A stretch of 64,000 nt of DNA from Paenibacillus arenilitoris (GCF_014705655.1 NZ_JACXIY010000014.1:124001-188000); one strand, 5' to 3'. Positions 25,820 through 34,746 are shown, counted from the stretch's first letter. Notes: generated from the sequence alone by a model not told the origin. Made by a program: numbers and translations.

Positions 25820-26911
25820 TTAATCGTCCAGCTGCATGGCGTATTGCTCCCTGACGAGCAGCTCGCCGGCAATCAGCTTGCGCTCGGGGGCGGTATCCGG
25901 GTTCATAATGCGCCAGATCATCTGGTCGACGGCCCTAATGCCCAGCAGTTCCATGTTGACATTGACGGTCGCCAGAATGGGATGCGTGTCATTTGTGTTG
26001 TCGAATCCCGTTACGCCACAATCCCGCGGCACTTGGATGCCCCGCTTCTGCAGCTCTTCGACCATGAAAGCGGCACTGGAATCGTGGGCGCAGACGAACA
26101 CCTCCGGCAGCTCGTCCAGCGACAGCTTGGGCATCATCATGTAGATATCTACCGCTTCCGGCCCGATGAGCAGCGGATCCTGCTTGAGCTCGATATCATG
26201 CTCTTCCAGCGTCGTCTTGAAGGCGATCCAGCGTTCATAATAGCTTGGCGCATCCTTGATGCTGCCCACGAACTGATACTTGCGGTAACCTTTGCTGATC
26301 AGCTTGGTCATAAGCTTCCTCATGCCGCCGAAATTATCCGTAAAAACGGTGTCGCACTGAAACGCCGGATCCGCATGATCTACCATCGTGACGGGAATGT
26401 TCAGCCGCCCGATATCCAGCAAAATTTGCGTGGAGATGGAACCGATGGAGATAATGCCCCGGATGGCATCAGGATTCAGCAAACTGAACATGTTGTCGGT
26501 CGAAGGCTCGGTAAGCGTGACGATATCCAGCGTCTCCTGATTCAATCGATTCATAATGCCGTCGAACACGGGTCCCCAATAGACATTGTCCCGATTCTGA
26601 TGTCGGATATTGGGGAACAAGATGACAATCGAGCCTGACAGTCCGCTCTGCTGGGCCGGTCTCAGCTGAATGCCCGATTTGAAAGTTGATTTGACAGGTT
26701 CGTTATTGCCGCCGCCGGAGAAATATCCGAGCTGCCCGGCCGCCTTCAATATCGTCTCCTTTGTTTGCGGGCTTACGCCCGGCTTGGAGCTTAAAGCGCG
26801 GGACACCGCGAATTTGGATACCCCGACCATATCCGCGATTTCTTGCATCGTCACTTTTTTCCTCATTCGCCTCATCCGTTCGTTATCGTCGTTTTTTTGG
26901 GCTGCAACCAT
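25820..26911 (-). CDS. LacI-family transcriptional regulator of the mannan locus
   Basis: Up to 363 residues. The LacI helix-turn-helix is VTMQEIADMVGVSKFAVSRALS (about 20-41), followed by the hinge region and a periplasmic-binding-protein-like sugar sensor domain. The first ~15 residues are an unusual extension, and no ribosome site precedes the upstream ATG; ATG codons at 26875 or 26866 (GAGG 5 nt upstream of the latter) are plausible alternatives. It sits between the transporter operon and the GH26 mannanase gene, so it likely controls both in response to an imported oligosaccharide (inference). Confidence 0.85.
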   Translation of the reverse strand: MVAAQKNDDNERMRRMRKKVTMQEIADMVGVSKFAVSRALSSKPGVSPQTKETILKAAGQLGYFSGGGNNEPVKSTFKSGIQLRPAQQSGLSGSIVILFPNIRHQNRDNVYWGPVFDGIMNRLNQETLDIVTLTEPSTDNMFSLLNPDAIRGIISIGSISTQILLDIGRLNIPVTMVDHADPAFQCDTVFTDNFGGMRKLMTKLISKGYRKYQFVGSIKDAPSYYERWIAFKTTLEEHDIELKQDPLLIGPEAVDIYMMMPKLSLDELPEVFVCAHDSSAAFMVEELQKRGIQVPRDCGVTGFDNTNDTHPILATVNVNMELLGIRAVDQMIWRIMNPDTAPERKLIAGELLVREQYAMQLDD

Positions 26912-26999
26912 TGGCGATTTCGTTCTTTTGTTATGATACTATAGGCCTGCGCGATTTGGAATACTGCGTCAGGACGGCGCCGTTTCCTTGCGGATTCCG

Positions 27000-28406
27000 T
27001 CAAAACTCCGGAAGCTCATCCAGCGTGATGACGTAGTCATGCGCCAAGACCTTCCGAATATGCTCCGGGCTGTTCTGCTTGCCGTCATGAATGAATTCGC
27101 CGGTCCACGTACAATACCAGCTCCAGTGCGCTTCGTACTGCTCGAGAAGCTCGGGATCCGGAATCGGACCGTTCTCCGTGAGGGCTACCAGCTTCTTGCC
27201 GCCCGTCAGGGCCAGCAGGCTTTCGTAAGCGCGGCTAACCGGGCTGTAATCGCCCGGCTGCGGGTACGAATCGACGCTCACGATGTCGACGACGTCGTCC
27301 CCGGGATACCAGGCAGGCGATTCCGAATTCCATATCCAGATCAAATTATCGATCCCATGATGGCGGGTAAGCCGGTCGTACATCAAGCGCCACAGCTGCT
27401 TTGCAGCCTCCGGGCCGTGCGCCCCCCACCAGAACCAGCCGCCCTCCGCCTCGTGAAGCGGCCGCCAGAGCACGGGAATTCTTGCTTCTTCAAGACGTTG
27501 CAGCTGAACGGCAATCGCGTCGATATCGCCGACAAGCCGCTTATAGCTCTCGGAATCCGGGTTCGCGAGCGCCGCCGGCAGATCATACGTCGTACCTTCC
27601 TTGTAGAAGCCCTTCCACCACGGCTGCTCCTCCGTATTGACGAGATCGGCCGGCGCATTCCAGTGCCAGGCGAGCGTTGCGATCCCTCCAAGCTCATGCC
27701 ATTGCAGCATGTTCTCGATCTCCTTGGAGCCGGAGCCGAATTGCTGTCTCGTCGGCGAATATTCGATTAGATCGAAACCCGCAATAGCCGGCAGTTTGCC
27801 ATAGTCCCCATTCAGCTGCAAGGCGTCCTGAAGCGTCTGCTGGCCGGACAGGATGCGCTTCCCGTACTGATCGATCAAATAATTGTGCAACGCCTTCGCT
27901 TCGGGCGAGGCGTCGGGATTGCTCAGCGTTCGCTCGACCGCGTGCTTGGAACGAGGCCCTGCCTTGGCGATCGCGACATAATCGATCTCGTACCATCCCC
28001 AATAGGAATGGAGCTTCAGCTCGTTCGAGCCTTCCTCCAAATCGATCTTGCCCGCCCCTGTCTCGCCGAAAACCGCGGCTTGCGCCAGCTTCAGATCGCC
28101 GAACGGCTTGCCGTTAAGCGATAAGCGGGCCGCCTTCTCCCCGTCCGGGCTGCGATAGCCGACCTTCAGCTCGTAGAGTCCTTGGGCCGGAACGTCGAGC
28201 CGCACGACCAGCTCATCGGCGTCTTGATCGAAGCCCGTCACGTATCCTTCGCCGGAGTACCCTTCCGCGGCCGAATCGGCATGAACGCCCGTTAACCCGC
28301 CGTTCTCGGCTTCGAACCTCCGGAACCGCTCCTCCGTTCCCGCGACGCATGCCGTTAATCCGCTTACGGCCATCATAACAACTGCCGCGCCTATTCTGGT
28401 CTTCAT
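27000..28406 (-). CDS. GH26 beta-mannanase, lipoprotein, with CBM35-like domain
   Basis: 468 residues from ATG 28406 (an in-frame ATG 11 codons upstream exists; neither has a good ribosome site). Lipobox SGLTAC gives lipidated Cys20. A CBM35/CBM6-like domain covers about 25-150 (RRFEAENGGLTG, GYVTGF, NELKLHSYWGWYEIDYVAI). A GH26 (beta/alpha)8 barrel covers about 165-468: SGQQ, WHWNAPADL, acid/base candidate Glu319 in WRPLHEAEGGWFWWG, and nucleophile candidate Glu411 in VALTENGPIPD. It should cut beta-1,4-mannan at the cell surface. Together with GH113 and two importers it defines the locus as mannan utilisation. Confidence 0.88.
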   Translation of the reverse strand: MKTRIGAAVVMMAVSGLTACVAGTEERFRRFEAENGGLTGVHADSAAEGYSGEGYVTGFDQDADELVVRLDVPAQGLYELKVGYRSPDGEKAARLSLNGKPFGDLKLAQAAVFGETGAGKIDLEEGSNELKLHSYWGWYEIDYVAIAKAGPRSKHAVERTLSNPDASPEAKALHNYLIDQYGKRILSGQQTLQDALQLNGDYGKLPAIAGFDLIEYSPTRQQFGSGSKEIENMLQWHELGGIATLAWHWNAPADLVNTEEQPWWKGFYKEGTTYDLPAALANPDSESYKRLVGDIDAIAVQLQRLEEARIPVLWRPLHEAEGGWFWWGAHGPEAAKQLWRLMYDRLTRHHGIDNLIWIWNSESPAWYPGDDVVDIVSVDSYPQPGDYSPVSRAYESLLALTGGKKLVALTENGPIPDPELLEQYEAHWSWYCTWTGEFIHDGKQNSPEHIRKVLAHDYVITLDELPEF

Positions 28407-28439
28407 GCCAAGGTATACAGCCCCCTTCTTCGGATTCAT

Positions 28440-28725
28440 GTTTAACTGGCGAATAGTTGCTTTACATCGAAAAACAAACTATTACCTTGTTAGTTATTTT
28501 GTTATGTTTAACATAACTCTAAATAAAATTGATTCATTCGTCAATAGCGCTGACGTAAATCGGTAACCATTCATTATCCGATAGCATGTAACCCAGACTG
28601 CCGGCGGCAATGTTATTTTGGCAGCGCATACATTTCGCTCTAGCAGGGACACGTCTTTATCATGTACTCCGACGGAAAAGCGGGCCGCCTGATTAAACCA
28701 TTTTCTTATTCGCATCGCTTTTTGG
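28440..28725. other. Divergent intergenic region between GH26 and arsR genes
   Basis: AT-rich near the GH26 start, with an inverted repeat GTTATG-N5-CATAAC at 28501-28517 that could be part of a promoter/operator. An 84-codon minus-strand frame here (28494-28748) has no ribosome site and no family features, so it is not called. Confidence 0.4.
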
Positions 28726-28731
28726 TATACT
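28726..28731 (+). promoter_or_regulatory. Extended -10 box for the arsR-type gene
   Basis: TATACT preceded by TTTGG; it is part of a GTATACTGGATAC near-repeat that may serve as the regulator's own operator. It is 32 nt upstream of the ATG. Confidence 0.4.
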
Positions 28732-28762
28732 GGATACATACTAACCAAGAGTGGGTGGAACG

Positions 28763-29095
28763 ATGAATAACGAAAACATGCTCGCGGTGCTGAAGGCGCT
28801 GTCCAACGAAACCCGCCTCAACATTCTGTGCTGGCTGCAGGAGCCGGAGCTGCTGAACGACGATTCGCCGAACGTCATTCGCGAACAATTTCCGGGCGGC
28901 GTGTGCGTCGGGACGATTCAGGAGAAATCCGGCCTGGCGCAATCGGTCATCTCCTCCTACCTGTCCTCCATGCAGAAGGCCGGGCTGCTCGAGTCGCGCC
29001 GCTTTGGCCAGTGGACCTACTACAGGCGCAACGAAGAAGCGATCGCCGACTTTTTGGAGAACTTCGCGGCCGGTCTGCAGGCCAAAAAAAAGTAG
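28763..29095 (+). CDS. ArsR-family winged-helix regulator
   Basis: 110 residues. An ArsR/SmtB-type winged helix fills the protein: MLAVLKALSNETRLNILCWL at the N-terminus, recognition helix AQSVISSYLSSMQKAGLL, then beta-wing SRRFGQWTYYRRN. No obvious metal-binding Cys pair, so it may sense small organic molecules or redox signals. The ATG at 28763 is preferred over a GTG four codons earlier, since GGTGGA lies 5-6 nt upstream. It is 109 bp upstream of an Old Yellow Enzyme gene in the same direction and probably represses it until the oxidoreductase's substrate appears (inference). Confidence 0.85.
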   Translation: MNNENMLAVLKALSNETRLNILCWLQEPELLNDDSPNVIREQFPGGVCVGTIQEKSGLAQSVISSYLSSMQKAGLLESRRFGQWTYYRRNEEAIADFLENFAAGLQAKKK

Positions 29096-29141
29096 CCGCG
29101 GATGTCTTTACGAAAAAAATGGGTTGCATCCGAATTCGTTA

Positions 29142-29157
29142 ATCTATATATTTAGAT
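29142..29157 (+). promoter_or_regulatory. Palindrome upstream of the Old Yellow Enzyme gene
   Basis: ATCTA-N6-TAGAT lies 48 nt before the start codon. It is a candidate ArsR-family operator, judged only by position and symmetry. Confidence 0.35.
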
Positions 29158-29204
29158 GTACGGATGAATCACAGATTCAAGTTCATACAAGAGGAGAGAT
29201 ACAA

Positions 29205-30317
29205 ATGACAATATCCAATACCGCTGCGGCGTTATTCAAACCATTCGAAGGAGGCCGCCTGAAGCTTGACAATCGCATCGTGATGGCGCCGATGACCCGT
29301 TCCTTCTCGCCGGGAGGCGTGCCCGGACCCGAAGTGGCCGGCTATTACCGGCGTAGAGCGGAGAACGGCGTCGGCCTTATCATCACGGAGGGTACGGTCA
29401 TTAACCATCCGGCGTCGGCAGCCGACCGGGACGTCCCGCATTTTTACGGAGAAGAAGCGCTCGAAGGCTGGGCGCGCGTCGTCCGCGAAGTGCACGAAGC
29501 AGGCGGCAAAATCGCACCGCAAATCTGGCATACCGGAACCGCCCGCAACAGGGACAAATTCCCCGATTCGAACGCCGATCCGATCGGGCCGTCGGGCCTC
29601 GGCCTGACAGGCGAGCGGGTATCGGAGCCGCTAACGGCCGAAGAAATTCGCGGGCTCGTGCAGGCTTACGCTCAAGCTGCCGCCGACGCGAAGCGCCTCG
29701 GCTTCGACGCGGTGGAGATCCACGGAGCGCACGGCTACCTCATCGACCAATTTTTCTGGGACGTCACGAACAAGCGCACGGATGCGTATGGCGGCGACCT
29801 TGTGGGGCGCACCCGATTCGCGGTAGAGGTTATCGAGGCGGTGCGCGCCGCGGTCGGCCCCGACTTCCCGGTCATCTTCCGCTACTCCCAGTGGAAGCCG
29901 GTCAATTACGGCGCCAAGCTGGCCGCGACTCCGGAGGAGCTGGAGCGCTTCCTTGCCCCGCTGTCCGCGGCGGGCGTCGATATTTTCCACGCGTCCACGC
30001 GCCGCTTCTGGGAGCCGGAGTTCGAAGGCTCGGACCTCAATCTGGCCGGCTGGACGCGCAAGCTGACCGGCAAGCCGGCGATTACCGTCGGCTCCGTCGG
30101 CCTGGATTCCGAGTTCACCAGCTTGTTCGAGACGGGCAAAGGCGGTCAGCCCGCAAGCATGGATCATTTGATCGACCGCCTGGAGCGCGGCGAGTTCGAC
30201 CTCGTCGCCGTCGGCCGCGCGCTGCTGACCGATCCGGCCTGGGCGGCCAAGATCCGCGAGGAGCGCACCGAAGAGCTGCGGCCGTTCACGAGAGAGGCGC
30301 TTGCCACGCTGAGCTGA
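29205..30317 (+). CDS. Old Yellow Enzyme-type NADH:flavin oxidoreductase / ene-reductase
   Basis: 370 residues, an FMN-binding TIM barrel. Family motifs: NRIVMAPMTRSF near the N-terminus, APQIWHTG, HGAHGYLIDQFFW with NKRTDAYGG in the middle (substrate/FMN residues), and GRALLTDPAWAAK near the C-terminus. It reduces activated C=C bonds of enals, enones or nitro compounds using NAD(P)H, in the cytoplasm. The ATG at 29205 follows GAGGAGAGATACAA; the longer open frame starting in the arsR gene is ignored. The ArsR neighbour suggests induction by electrophiles. Confidence 0.88.
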   Translation: MTISNTAAALFKPFEGGRLKLDNRIVMAPMTRSFSPGGVPGPEVAGYYRRRAENGVGLIITEGTVINHPASAADRDVPHFYGEEALEGWARVVREVHEAGGKIAPQIWHTGTARNRDKFPDSNADPIGPSGLGLTGERVSEPLTAEEIRGLVQAYAQAAADAKRLGFDAVEIHGAHGYLIDQFFWDVTNKRTDAYGGDLVGRTRFAVEVIEAVRAAVGPDFPVIFRYSQWKPVNYGAKLAATPEELERFLAPLSAAGVDIFHASTRRFWEPEFEGSDLNLAGWTRKLTGKPAITVGSVGLDSEFTSLFETGKGGQPASMDHLIDRLERGEFDLVAVGRALLTDPAWAAKIREERTEELRPFTREALATLS

Positions 30318-30400
30318 CCGGGCGTCGAGACCGGCCAACGCGAGGCGTTGACCTTGGAACGGCTCGCTTCCCGCAAGCTTGCCCGCAATAGCTCGAAATC

Positions 30401-30440
30401 AAACGGCGACGTTAAGGAGATGATCCTTGCGTCGCCGTTT
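30401..30440. terminator. Terminator between convergent genes
   Basis: 11-bp outer stem AAACGGCGACG/CGTCGCCGTTT plus inner AAGGA/TCCTT pairing with a short loop, placed between the oxidoreductase and the DUF4091 gene. Confidence 0.65.
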
Positions 30441-30462
30441 CTCGATTCGCGAACGAATTCGC

Positions 30463-32115
30463 TTATTTCGCCGTCTCGGCGATCTTCGCATTCACTCGCT
30501 GCCTGGTTTGACGTATCCATTCCGCATTTCTCGGGTATTCGTCGAACGTAAGCGGAGCATTCAATCCCTCTTCGATGAGAGCGAGAACTTCCGCCCGGCC
30601 AATCCGTTTCTCAAGCAGCCGAAGCGCCCGCAAATCCTGCAGCGTGTCATGGAATACCCTTAGCCGCAGCGATTCGATCGGCTCCCCTTGCTCGCCGGGA
30701 TAGACCACGAAGCCGTCTCCCGACGGGAACCATCGATTCGAATCCGTGCTTTGAAACGGATTCAAGCTTTTTCTGGACAGTCCGCTGTACCAGAAATTGT
30801 AGCCCCAGTGCAAAAATCCGCTAATATTGTATTTATACAACTGATAGCCTAAAATTCGATTGCGGTAAGACGGCATGGCGATAAAACGATTGGCAACCTT
30901 CTTGTATTGACTGACGCAGTAGTAAGTCCATAAGTCCCTCCCTCCGCCCTCCAAAAAGGCATCGATATGATTGCTGGCGGGAATCGGCCGTTTGACCAGT
31001 CCGTATTTATAAAAATCGTAATCCGATAACGCGTCGATGACGGGAAATCCTTCGACATGCTGACCGAGCATCTCGCTGGCCTGACGATAGGCCTCCATAT
31101 GATTCAGCGACGGCTCGTCCGACACATGGAAATAAACCTTATCCTCCAATCCCTTTTCCCGCAAGTATGCAACCAGCTCCGGCAGGAAAGCAGACAGAAA
31201 AGCGCGATATTCCGCGCCGAATGCATCGGTCTCCCACCCGAATATCCGGCCTGGCTTCCCGTTCTCGGTTGCCACGATCTTCGGCGCGTGCTTCGCTCCC
31301 CACTGCGTGAACAAATGGGAGATTTCGAAATATCGAATTCCTTTGCTTTGACACAGCTCGATCCAGCGATTCAGACGCGAAAATCCGAAACGGTACTGCC
31401 CGTCTTCTTTAACGACGTCGACAAGCTGGACGGTCGGCCGTTCTTTGCCAACCTCCGTATCTAGCGGCGGAGTAAATACGGGCGTCAGTATCATGTTCAT
31501 GCCGCCCCTGGCCGCCGTCTCGACGAAGCGGCCGATGATTTCCCAGTGCTCCTCGCTGAAAACCTCCGTTCCGTAGTGAGTCGAGAGGCAATCGGAGTGG
31601 AACCAGTTGGTATAGATCAGCTCCTGCTCGGGCAGCTTCGCATTGATGAGTTCTAGGTTGAAGGTCTGACCGGCGAGCCTTTCGCCGGCTTCGGATGTAA
31701 ATACAAGCTCGATCGGGTAACGCCCCGCCGCCGCTTGTCCGGCAGGATCGACCGTAATCCAGATCGATCTCCATTGCCCCGGGACGGCGATCACCCCTTC
31801 GATCGGATCGATAGGAAGAAGCGGATCGGGATACAAGCCCGGCTCCGCGCTAAGGATATCGTCGTCATGATCCGGTTGAATCGGGTATTCCGAGGGCACG
31901 AGGCCAACGGAATACAATCGGATATACGGCGCTAATACGGAATGAACGGCAACTTGAACGCGATGCAATAACCGATCGCCGCTATATGCCACCTGGTACG
32001 AATAAACCTCGTTCAACAGAGCGGAGCCTTCCGCTGCCGGCTTCATCTCCGAATTTGGATTGGGAAATACTTTATCGAGCGCATGCAAACAGATTATATC
32101 CAACCGATCGCTCAT
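30463..32115 (-). CDS. DUF4091 / GH123-like protein
   Basis: 550 residues, no signal peptide. An N-terminal beta-sandwich (about 1-165) is followed by a TIM-barrel-like catalytic region (FEISHLFTQWG, VYFHVSDEPS, ASNHIDAFLEGG, GYQLYKYNISGFLHWGYNFW) typical of DUF4091/GH123-like proteins. DEP in HVSDEPS is the likely acidic pair of the active site. GH123 enzymes are N-acetylgalactosaminidases; activity here is not certain. ATG 32115 is chosen because GGAGGAG precedes it; a TTG start 7 codons earlier would overlap the XRE gene's stop. It lies directly downstream of the XRE regulator and may be under its control. Confidence 0.75.
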   Translation of the reverse strand: MSDRLDIICLHALDKVFPNPNSEMKPAAEGSALLNEVYSYQVAYSGDRLLHRVQVAVHSVLAPYIRLYSVGLVPSEYPIQPDHDDDILSAEPGLYPDPLLPIDPIEGVIAVPGQWRSIWITVDPAGQAAAGRYPIELVFTSEAGERLAGQTFNLELINAKLPEQELIYTNWFHSDCLSTHYGTEVFSEEHWEIIGRFVETAARGGMNMILTPVFTPPLDTEVGKERPTVQLVDVVKEDGQYRFGFSRLNRWIELCQSKGIRYFEISHLFTQWGAKHAPKIVATENGKPGRIFGWETDAFGAEYRAFLSAFLPELVAYLREKGLEDKVYFHVSDEPSLNHMEAYRQASEMLGQHVEGFPVIDALSDYDFYKYGLVKRPIPASNHIDAFLEGGGRDLWTYYCVSQYKKVANRFIAMPSYRNRILGYQLYKYNISGFLHWGYNFWYSGLSRKSLNPFQSTDSNRWFPSGDGFVVYPGEQGEPIESLRLRVFHDTLQDLRALRLLEKRIGRAEVLALIEEGLNAPLTFDEYPRNAEWIRQTRQRVNAKIAETAK

Positions 32116-32132
32116 CTTCTGTCGTCTCCTCC

Positions 32133-32954
32133 TCAATTTCTAATGAATGGAGCGATGGACGCCAAAGCACGGATGCCTTCTTTATCAATCGCTTTCTTGG
32201 CGCACTCGTCAATCGCGTCCTCGCTCATAAACGGAGCAACCGCTGTCAGTGCCGCTATTCCTTCTTTATCGATTATTTTCGTGGCACACTCGTCTACGGC
32301 ATCCTTGCTCATAAATGGGGCGATCGCGGCTAGAGCGGCCATCCCTTCTTTTTCAATTGTTTTTTTGGCGCATTCGTCGACCGCGTCCTCGCTCATAAAC
32401 GGAGCGACCGCCGTCAGTGCCGCTATACCTTCTTGTTCGATCGTTTTCCTGGCGCATTCGTCAATCGCGTCCTCGCTCATAAATGGGGCGATTGCCGCCA
32501 GGGCGGCCATGCCTGTACCTTCTTCTTCAAACGCCTGCTTTGCCAATCGGTCTACGATCTCCCCGCTGACAAACGGAGCGACGGACAGGAGATCGCTTAT
32601 CTCGATTTTTGCCTTCACATGCTCGACAAAATCGTTAACTTGCTCTGTTCTGAGTAAAGGCGCGATTTCCGAAATCTCTTCGAAAGACACCTCATGCTGC
32701 TGCAAATAATCCTTCGGTTCGTGATCCAGCATGTTTTTAAGCAGCTGCGTCCCCTTGCCTTCGTCGAGAATTTCATCGATGCTGACGTCGAAAACTTCCG
32801 CAATCAGAGGAAGCTTGGAAATATCGGGCATCGTTTCTCCTCGCTCCCAATTGCTCACCGCCTGATAACTGATACCAAGCCGGTCGGCCAGGCCCATTTG
32901 GGTAATGCCGGATTCTTTCCTTAACTTCGCAATATTTCTGCCTACTTTCGCCAT
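32133..32954 (-). CDS. XRE-family regulator with a C-terminal array of 28-residue repeats
   Basis: 273 residues from ATG 32954 (MAKVGRNIAKLRKESG); the open frame extends 24 codons further upstream without a ribosome site. Residues 5-60 are an XRE/Cro helix-turn-helix (TQMGLADRLGISYQAVSNWERG, PDISKLPLIAEVF). After a helical linker come five near-identical 28-residue repeats of the form AALxAxAPFMSxDAxDECAxKxIxxEG, preceded by a diverged copy (SVAPFVSGEIVDRLAKQ). They should form an alpha-helical solenoid, perhaps a protein- or ligand-binding surface. Each repeat carries one Cys in DECA. The gene overlaps neither neighbour and is followed 17 nt later by the DUF4091 gene. Confidence 0.8.
   Translation of the reverse strand: MAKVGRNIAKLRKESGITQMGLADRLGISYQAVSNWERGETMPDISKLPLIAEVFDVSIDEILDEGKGTQLLKNMLDHEPKDYLQQHEVSFEEISEIAPLLRTEQVNDFVEHVKAKIEISDLLSVAPFVSGEIVDRLAKQAFEEEGTGMAALAAIAPFMSEDAIDECARKTIEQEGIAALTAVAPFMSEDAVDECAKKTIEKEGMAALAAIAPFMSKDAVDECATKIIDKEGIAALTAVAPFMSEDAIDECAKKAIDKEGIRALASIAPFIRN
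32135..32580 (-). repeat. 84-bp tandem repeat inside the XRE gene
   Basis: The CTCATAAA(C/T)GG motif recurs at about 32219, 32303, 32387 and 32471, an exact 84-bp period, with flanking diverged copies near 32135 and 32555. Units are highly similar at DNA level, which points to recent duplication or gene conversion. Confidence 0.85.
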
Positions 32955-33212
32955 ATCGAACACGATCCTCACCTCTTCGTCCGTGATATTGCCAGTGTAT
33001 CCGTCACCCGCTATTTTGTATATCAAGCTATACTTGAGTTGTAAGCACTGCCTAGTATGCTTGCGTTACAAGCGTTGCTTGATGTCGCTTCCGACTTGCT
33101 ATTTACTTCGGCACAGACGCTTGAAATCCCCCTTGTTGGCATACGGGTACAAAACAAACCCGTCATGGGTACAATAAACGGATACGCAGACCGTCAGGAG
33201 AGGTGAACCCGC

Positions 33213-33374
33213 ATTAACAACAAAAACGACAGCGGCGAGAAGGCGCTCGCCGACCTGCTCAAGAAGCAGCTCGGAATCGTGAATCCTTCTCCCGATCAGT
33301 TAAAGCAAGCGTTGAAGGAGCTTGCTTCCCGCAAGGTCATCTCCAAATTTTCCATAAAAAACGACAAGGAATAG
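33213..33374 (+). CDS. Small basic hypothetical protein with apparent ATT start
   Basis: 53 codons ending with TAG 33372-33374. An AGGAGAGGTG ribosome site (33197-33205) ends 7 nt before an ATT codon at 33213. An in-frame TGA at 33204 rules out an upstream start, and the next possible start (GTG after codon 22) would remove almost half the protein. The peptide is Lys-rich with a regular helical pattern (EKALADLLKKQLGI, PDQLKQALKELASRKVISKFSIKN), like small spore or DNA-associated proteins of Bacilli, but no family is recognised. It could be a real ATT-initiated gene or one recently damaged by an ATG-to-ATT change. Confidence 0.5.
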   Translation: MNNKNDSGEKALADLLKKQLGIVNPSPDQLKQALKELASRKVISKFSIKNDKE

Positions 33375-33530
33375 CTCTTGCCGCTTCTGTCGCGTATTGT
33401 GGGCCGGCGTACGAAGCGCTCTTTCACCGAGGTAAAAAACAATTTAGCCCGACTATTCTCTTATCGACCGGAAGGATGAGATGCTAATATGTTCGTAGGG
33501 CTGCATACTTCGTTGAAAGAGGGGATCACG

Positions 33531-34334
33531 GTGACCGATTACCGGGAAATCAACCGATTGAACTGGAACGACCGGACGGCGGTACACGCCAAATCGGCTT
33601 TTTATAATGTAGAGGCTTTTGTAGCTGGAGAAGGTTCGCTTCCGGAGCTGGATTTGACGGAGCTTGGCTCCGTAGCGGGACGCTCGATGCTGCATTTGCA
33701 ATGCCATTTCGGCATGGACACGCTGTCCTGGGCCAGAATGGGCGCCCGCGTGACGGGCGTCGATATTTCCGATGAAGCGATTGCGCTGGCCGAATCGCTC
33801 AACGAACGGCTGGGGCTGGACGCAAGGTTTCTTCGCTCGGACCTCTACGACGCCGCCGAAGCGCTGCAAGGCGAGCAGTTCGACATCGTCTATACTTCCT
33901 ACGGCGTGCTGTGCTGGCTGCCGGACTTGACCCGCTGGGCGGAATTGATCGGCGCGTCCCTTAAGCCGGGCGGGACCTTCTACATGGCCGAGCTCCATCC
34001 GCATGCTTTTATTTATGAAGCGGCGGATGGCGGTCTTCATATTCAATATCCCTACTTCGACAACGAGGCGAAGCGCTATGAATCCGCAACCACCTATACC
34101 GGCGATGAAGACAAGCTGAACCATCCCGTTACCTATCAATGGCAGCATACGCTGGGCGACATCGTCAGCGCGCTGGCCGGGGCGGGCTTGACGCTCGAGT
34201 TTGTGCACGAATTTCCTTACACGGTATATGAGATGTTTCCCGGTCTCATGCTTCGGGACGAGAAGGGAAGATGGCGCTTGAAGCAGAACGGCAATATGCC
34301 GCTACTCTTCTCCGTCAAAGCAACGAAGCGCTAA
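33531..34334 (+). CDS. Class I SAM-dependent methyltransferase
   Basis: 267 residues from GTG 33531, with AGAGGGG about 6 nt upstream; an ATG 14 codons earlier has no ribosome site. Methyltransferase motif I MLHLQCHFGMDTLSWARMG, then GARVTGVDISDEA (motif II Asp), and YGVLCWLPDLTRWAE (motif IV region). The target is unknown; members of this group methylate small molecules. It stands alone and is terminated by a hairpin shared with the convergent YCII gene. Confidence 0.8.
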   Translation: MTDYREINRLNWNDRTAVHAKSAFYNVEAFVAGEGSLPELDLTELGSVAGRSMLHLQCHFGMDTLSWARMGARVTGVDISDEAIALAESLNERLGLDARFLRSDLYDAAEALQGEQFDIVYTSYGVLCWLPDLTRWAELIGASLKPGGTFYMAELHPHAFIYEAADGGLHIQYPYFDNEAKRYESATTYTGDEDKLNHPVTYQWQHTLGDIVSALAGAGLTLEFVHEFPYTVYEMFPGLMLRDEKGRWRLKQNGNMPLLFSVKATKR

Positions 34335-34336
34335 GA

Positions 34337-34365
34337 GAAGGCGGCCGGCGTTACCGGCTGCCTTC
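34337..34365. terminator. Bidirectional terminator overlapping the YCII stop
   Basis: GAAGGC-G-GCCGG / CCGGC-T-GCCTTC stem with a short loop, located between the convergent methyltransferase and YCII genes and covering the latter's stop at 34351. Confidence 0.65.
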
Positions 34366-34746
34366 CATCTTCTCTTCCAAATCCGCAAAGTAACGGATCG
34401 GCCGAATCTCGACGCGCCAGCCGAGCTGCTCGCCGGCTTCCGCTTGCACGGCCGGATGCAGCGATGCCACCCGAATCGCCTCCTCCTTGGGACGCGCTTC
34501 GATAATGAACGCGCTGCCGATCATTTCCTTCGATTCGCTGTAAGGGCCGTCCAAAACCGTCACTTTTCCCCTCGAACGACGCAAATGTTTGGTCTCCTTG
34601 TCGAGCCCGGCATCGAGCAGCACTTGACCGCTTTCGTAAAATGCCTTGAGCGGCCCCTCGCATTCGCGCATAATGGCTTCCATCTCCTCCTTGGGACGCG
34701 CATCCATTTTGTCCGGATGGAAATAACCGATACAGAGGAACTTCAC
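34351..34746 (-). CDS. YCII-related (DGPF) domain protein
   Basis: 131 residues, a single ferredoxin-like YCII domain with the DGPF-type motif TVLDGPYSESKEMIGS at about 63-78 and a C-terminal WRVEIRPI strand. The start is GTG 34746 (GGAG about 9 nt upstream). Biochemical role of the family is not settled; genes of this type often accompany ECF sigma factors, but none is present here. Confidence 0.8.
   Translation of the reverse strand: MKFLCIGYFHPDKMDARPKEEMEAIMRECEGPLKAFYESGQVLLDAGLDKETKHLRRSRGKVTVLDGPYSESKEMIGSAFIIEARPKEEAIRVASLHPAVQAEAGEQLGWRVEIRPIRYFADLEEKMEGSR

Noticed and set aside
28494..28748. 84-codon minus-strand frame between GH26 and arsR
   Set aside because: No ribosome site, and it overlaps the arsR promoter.
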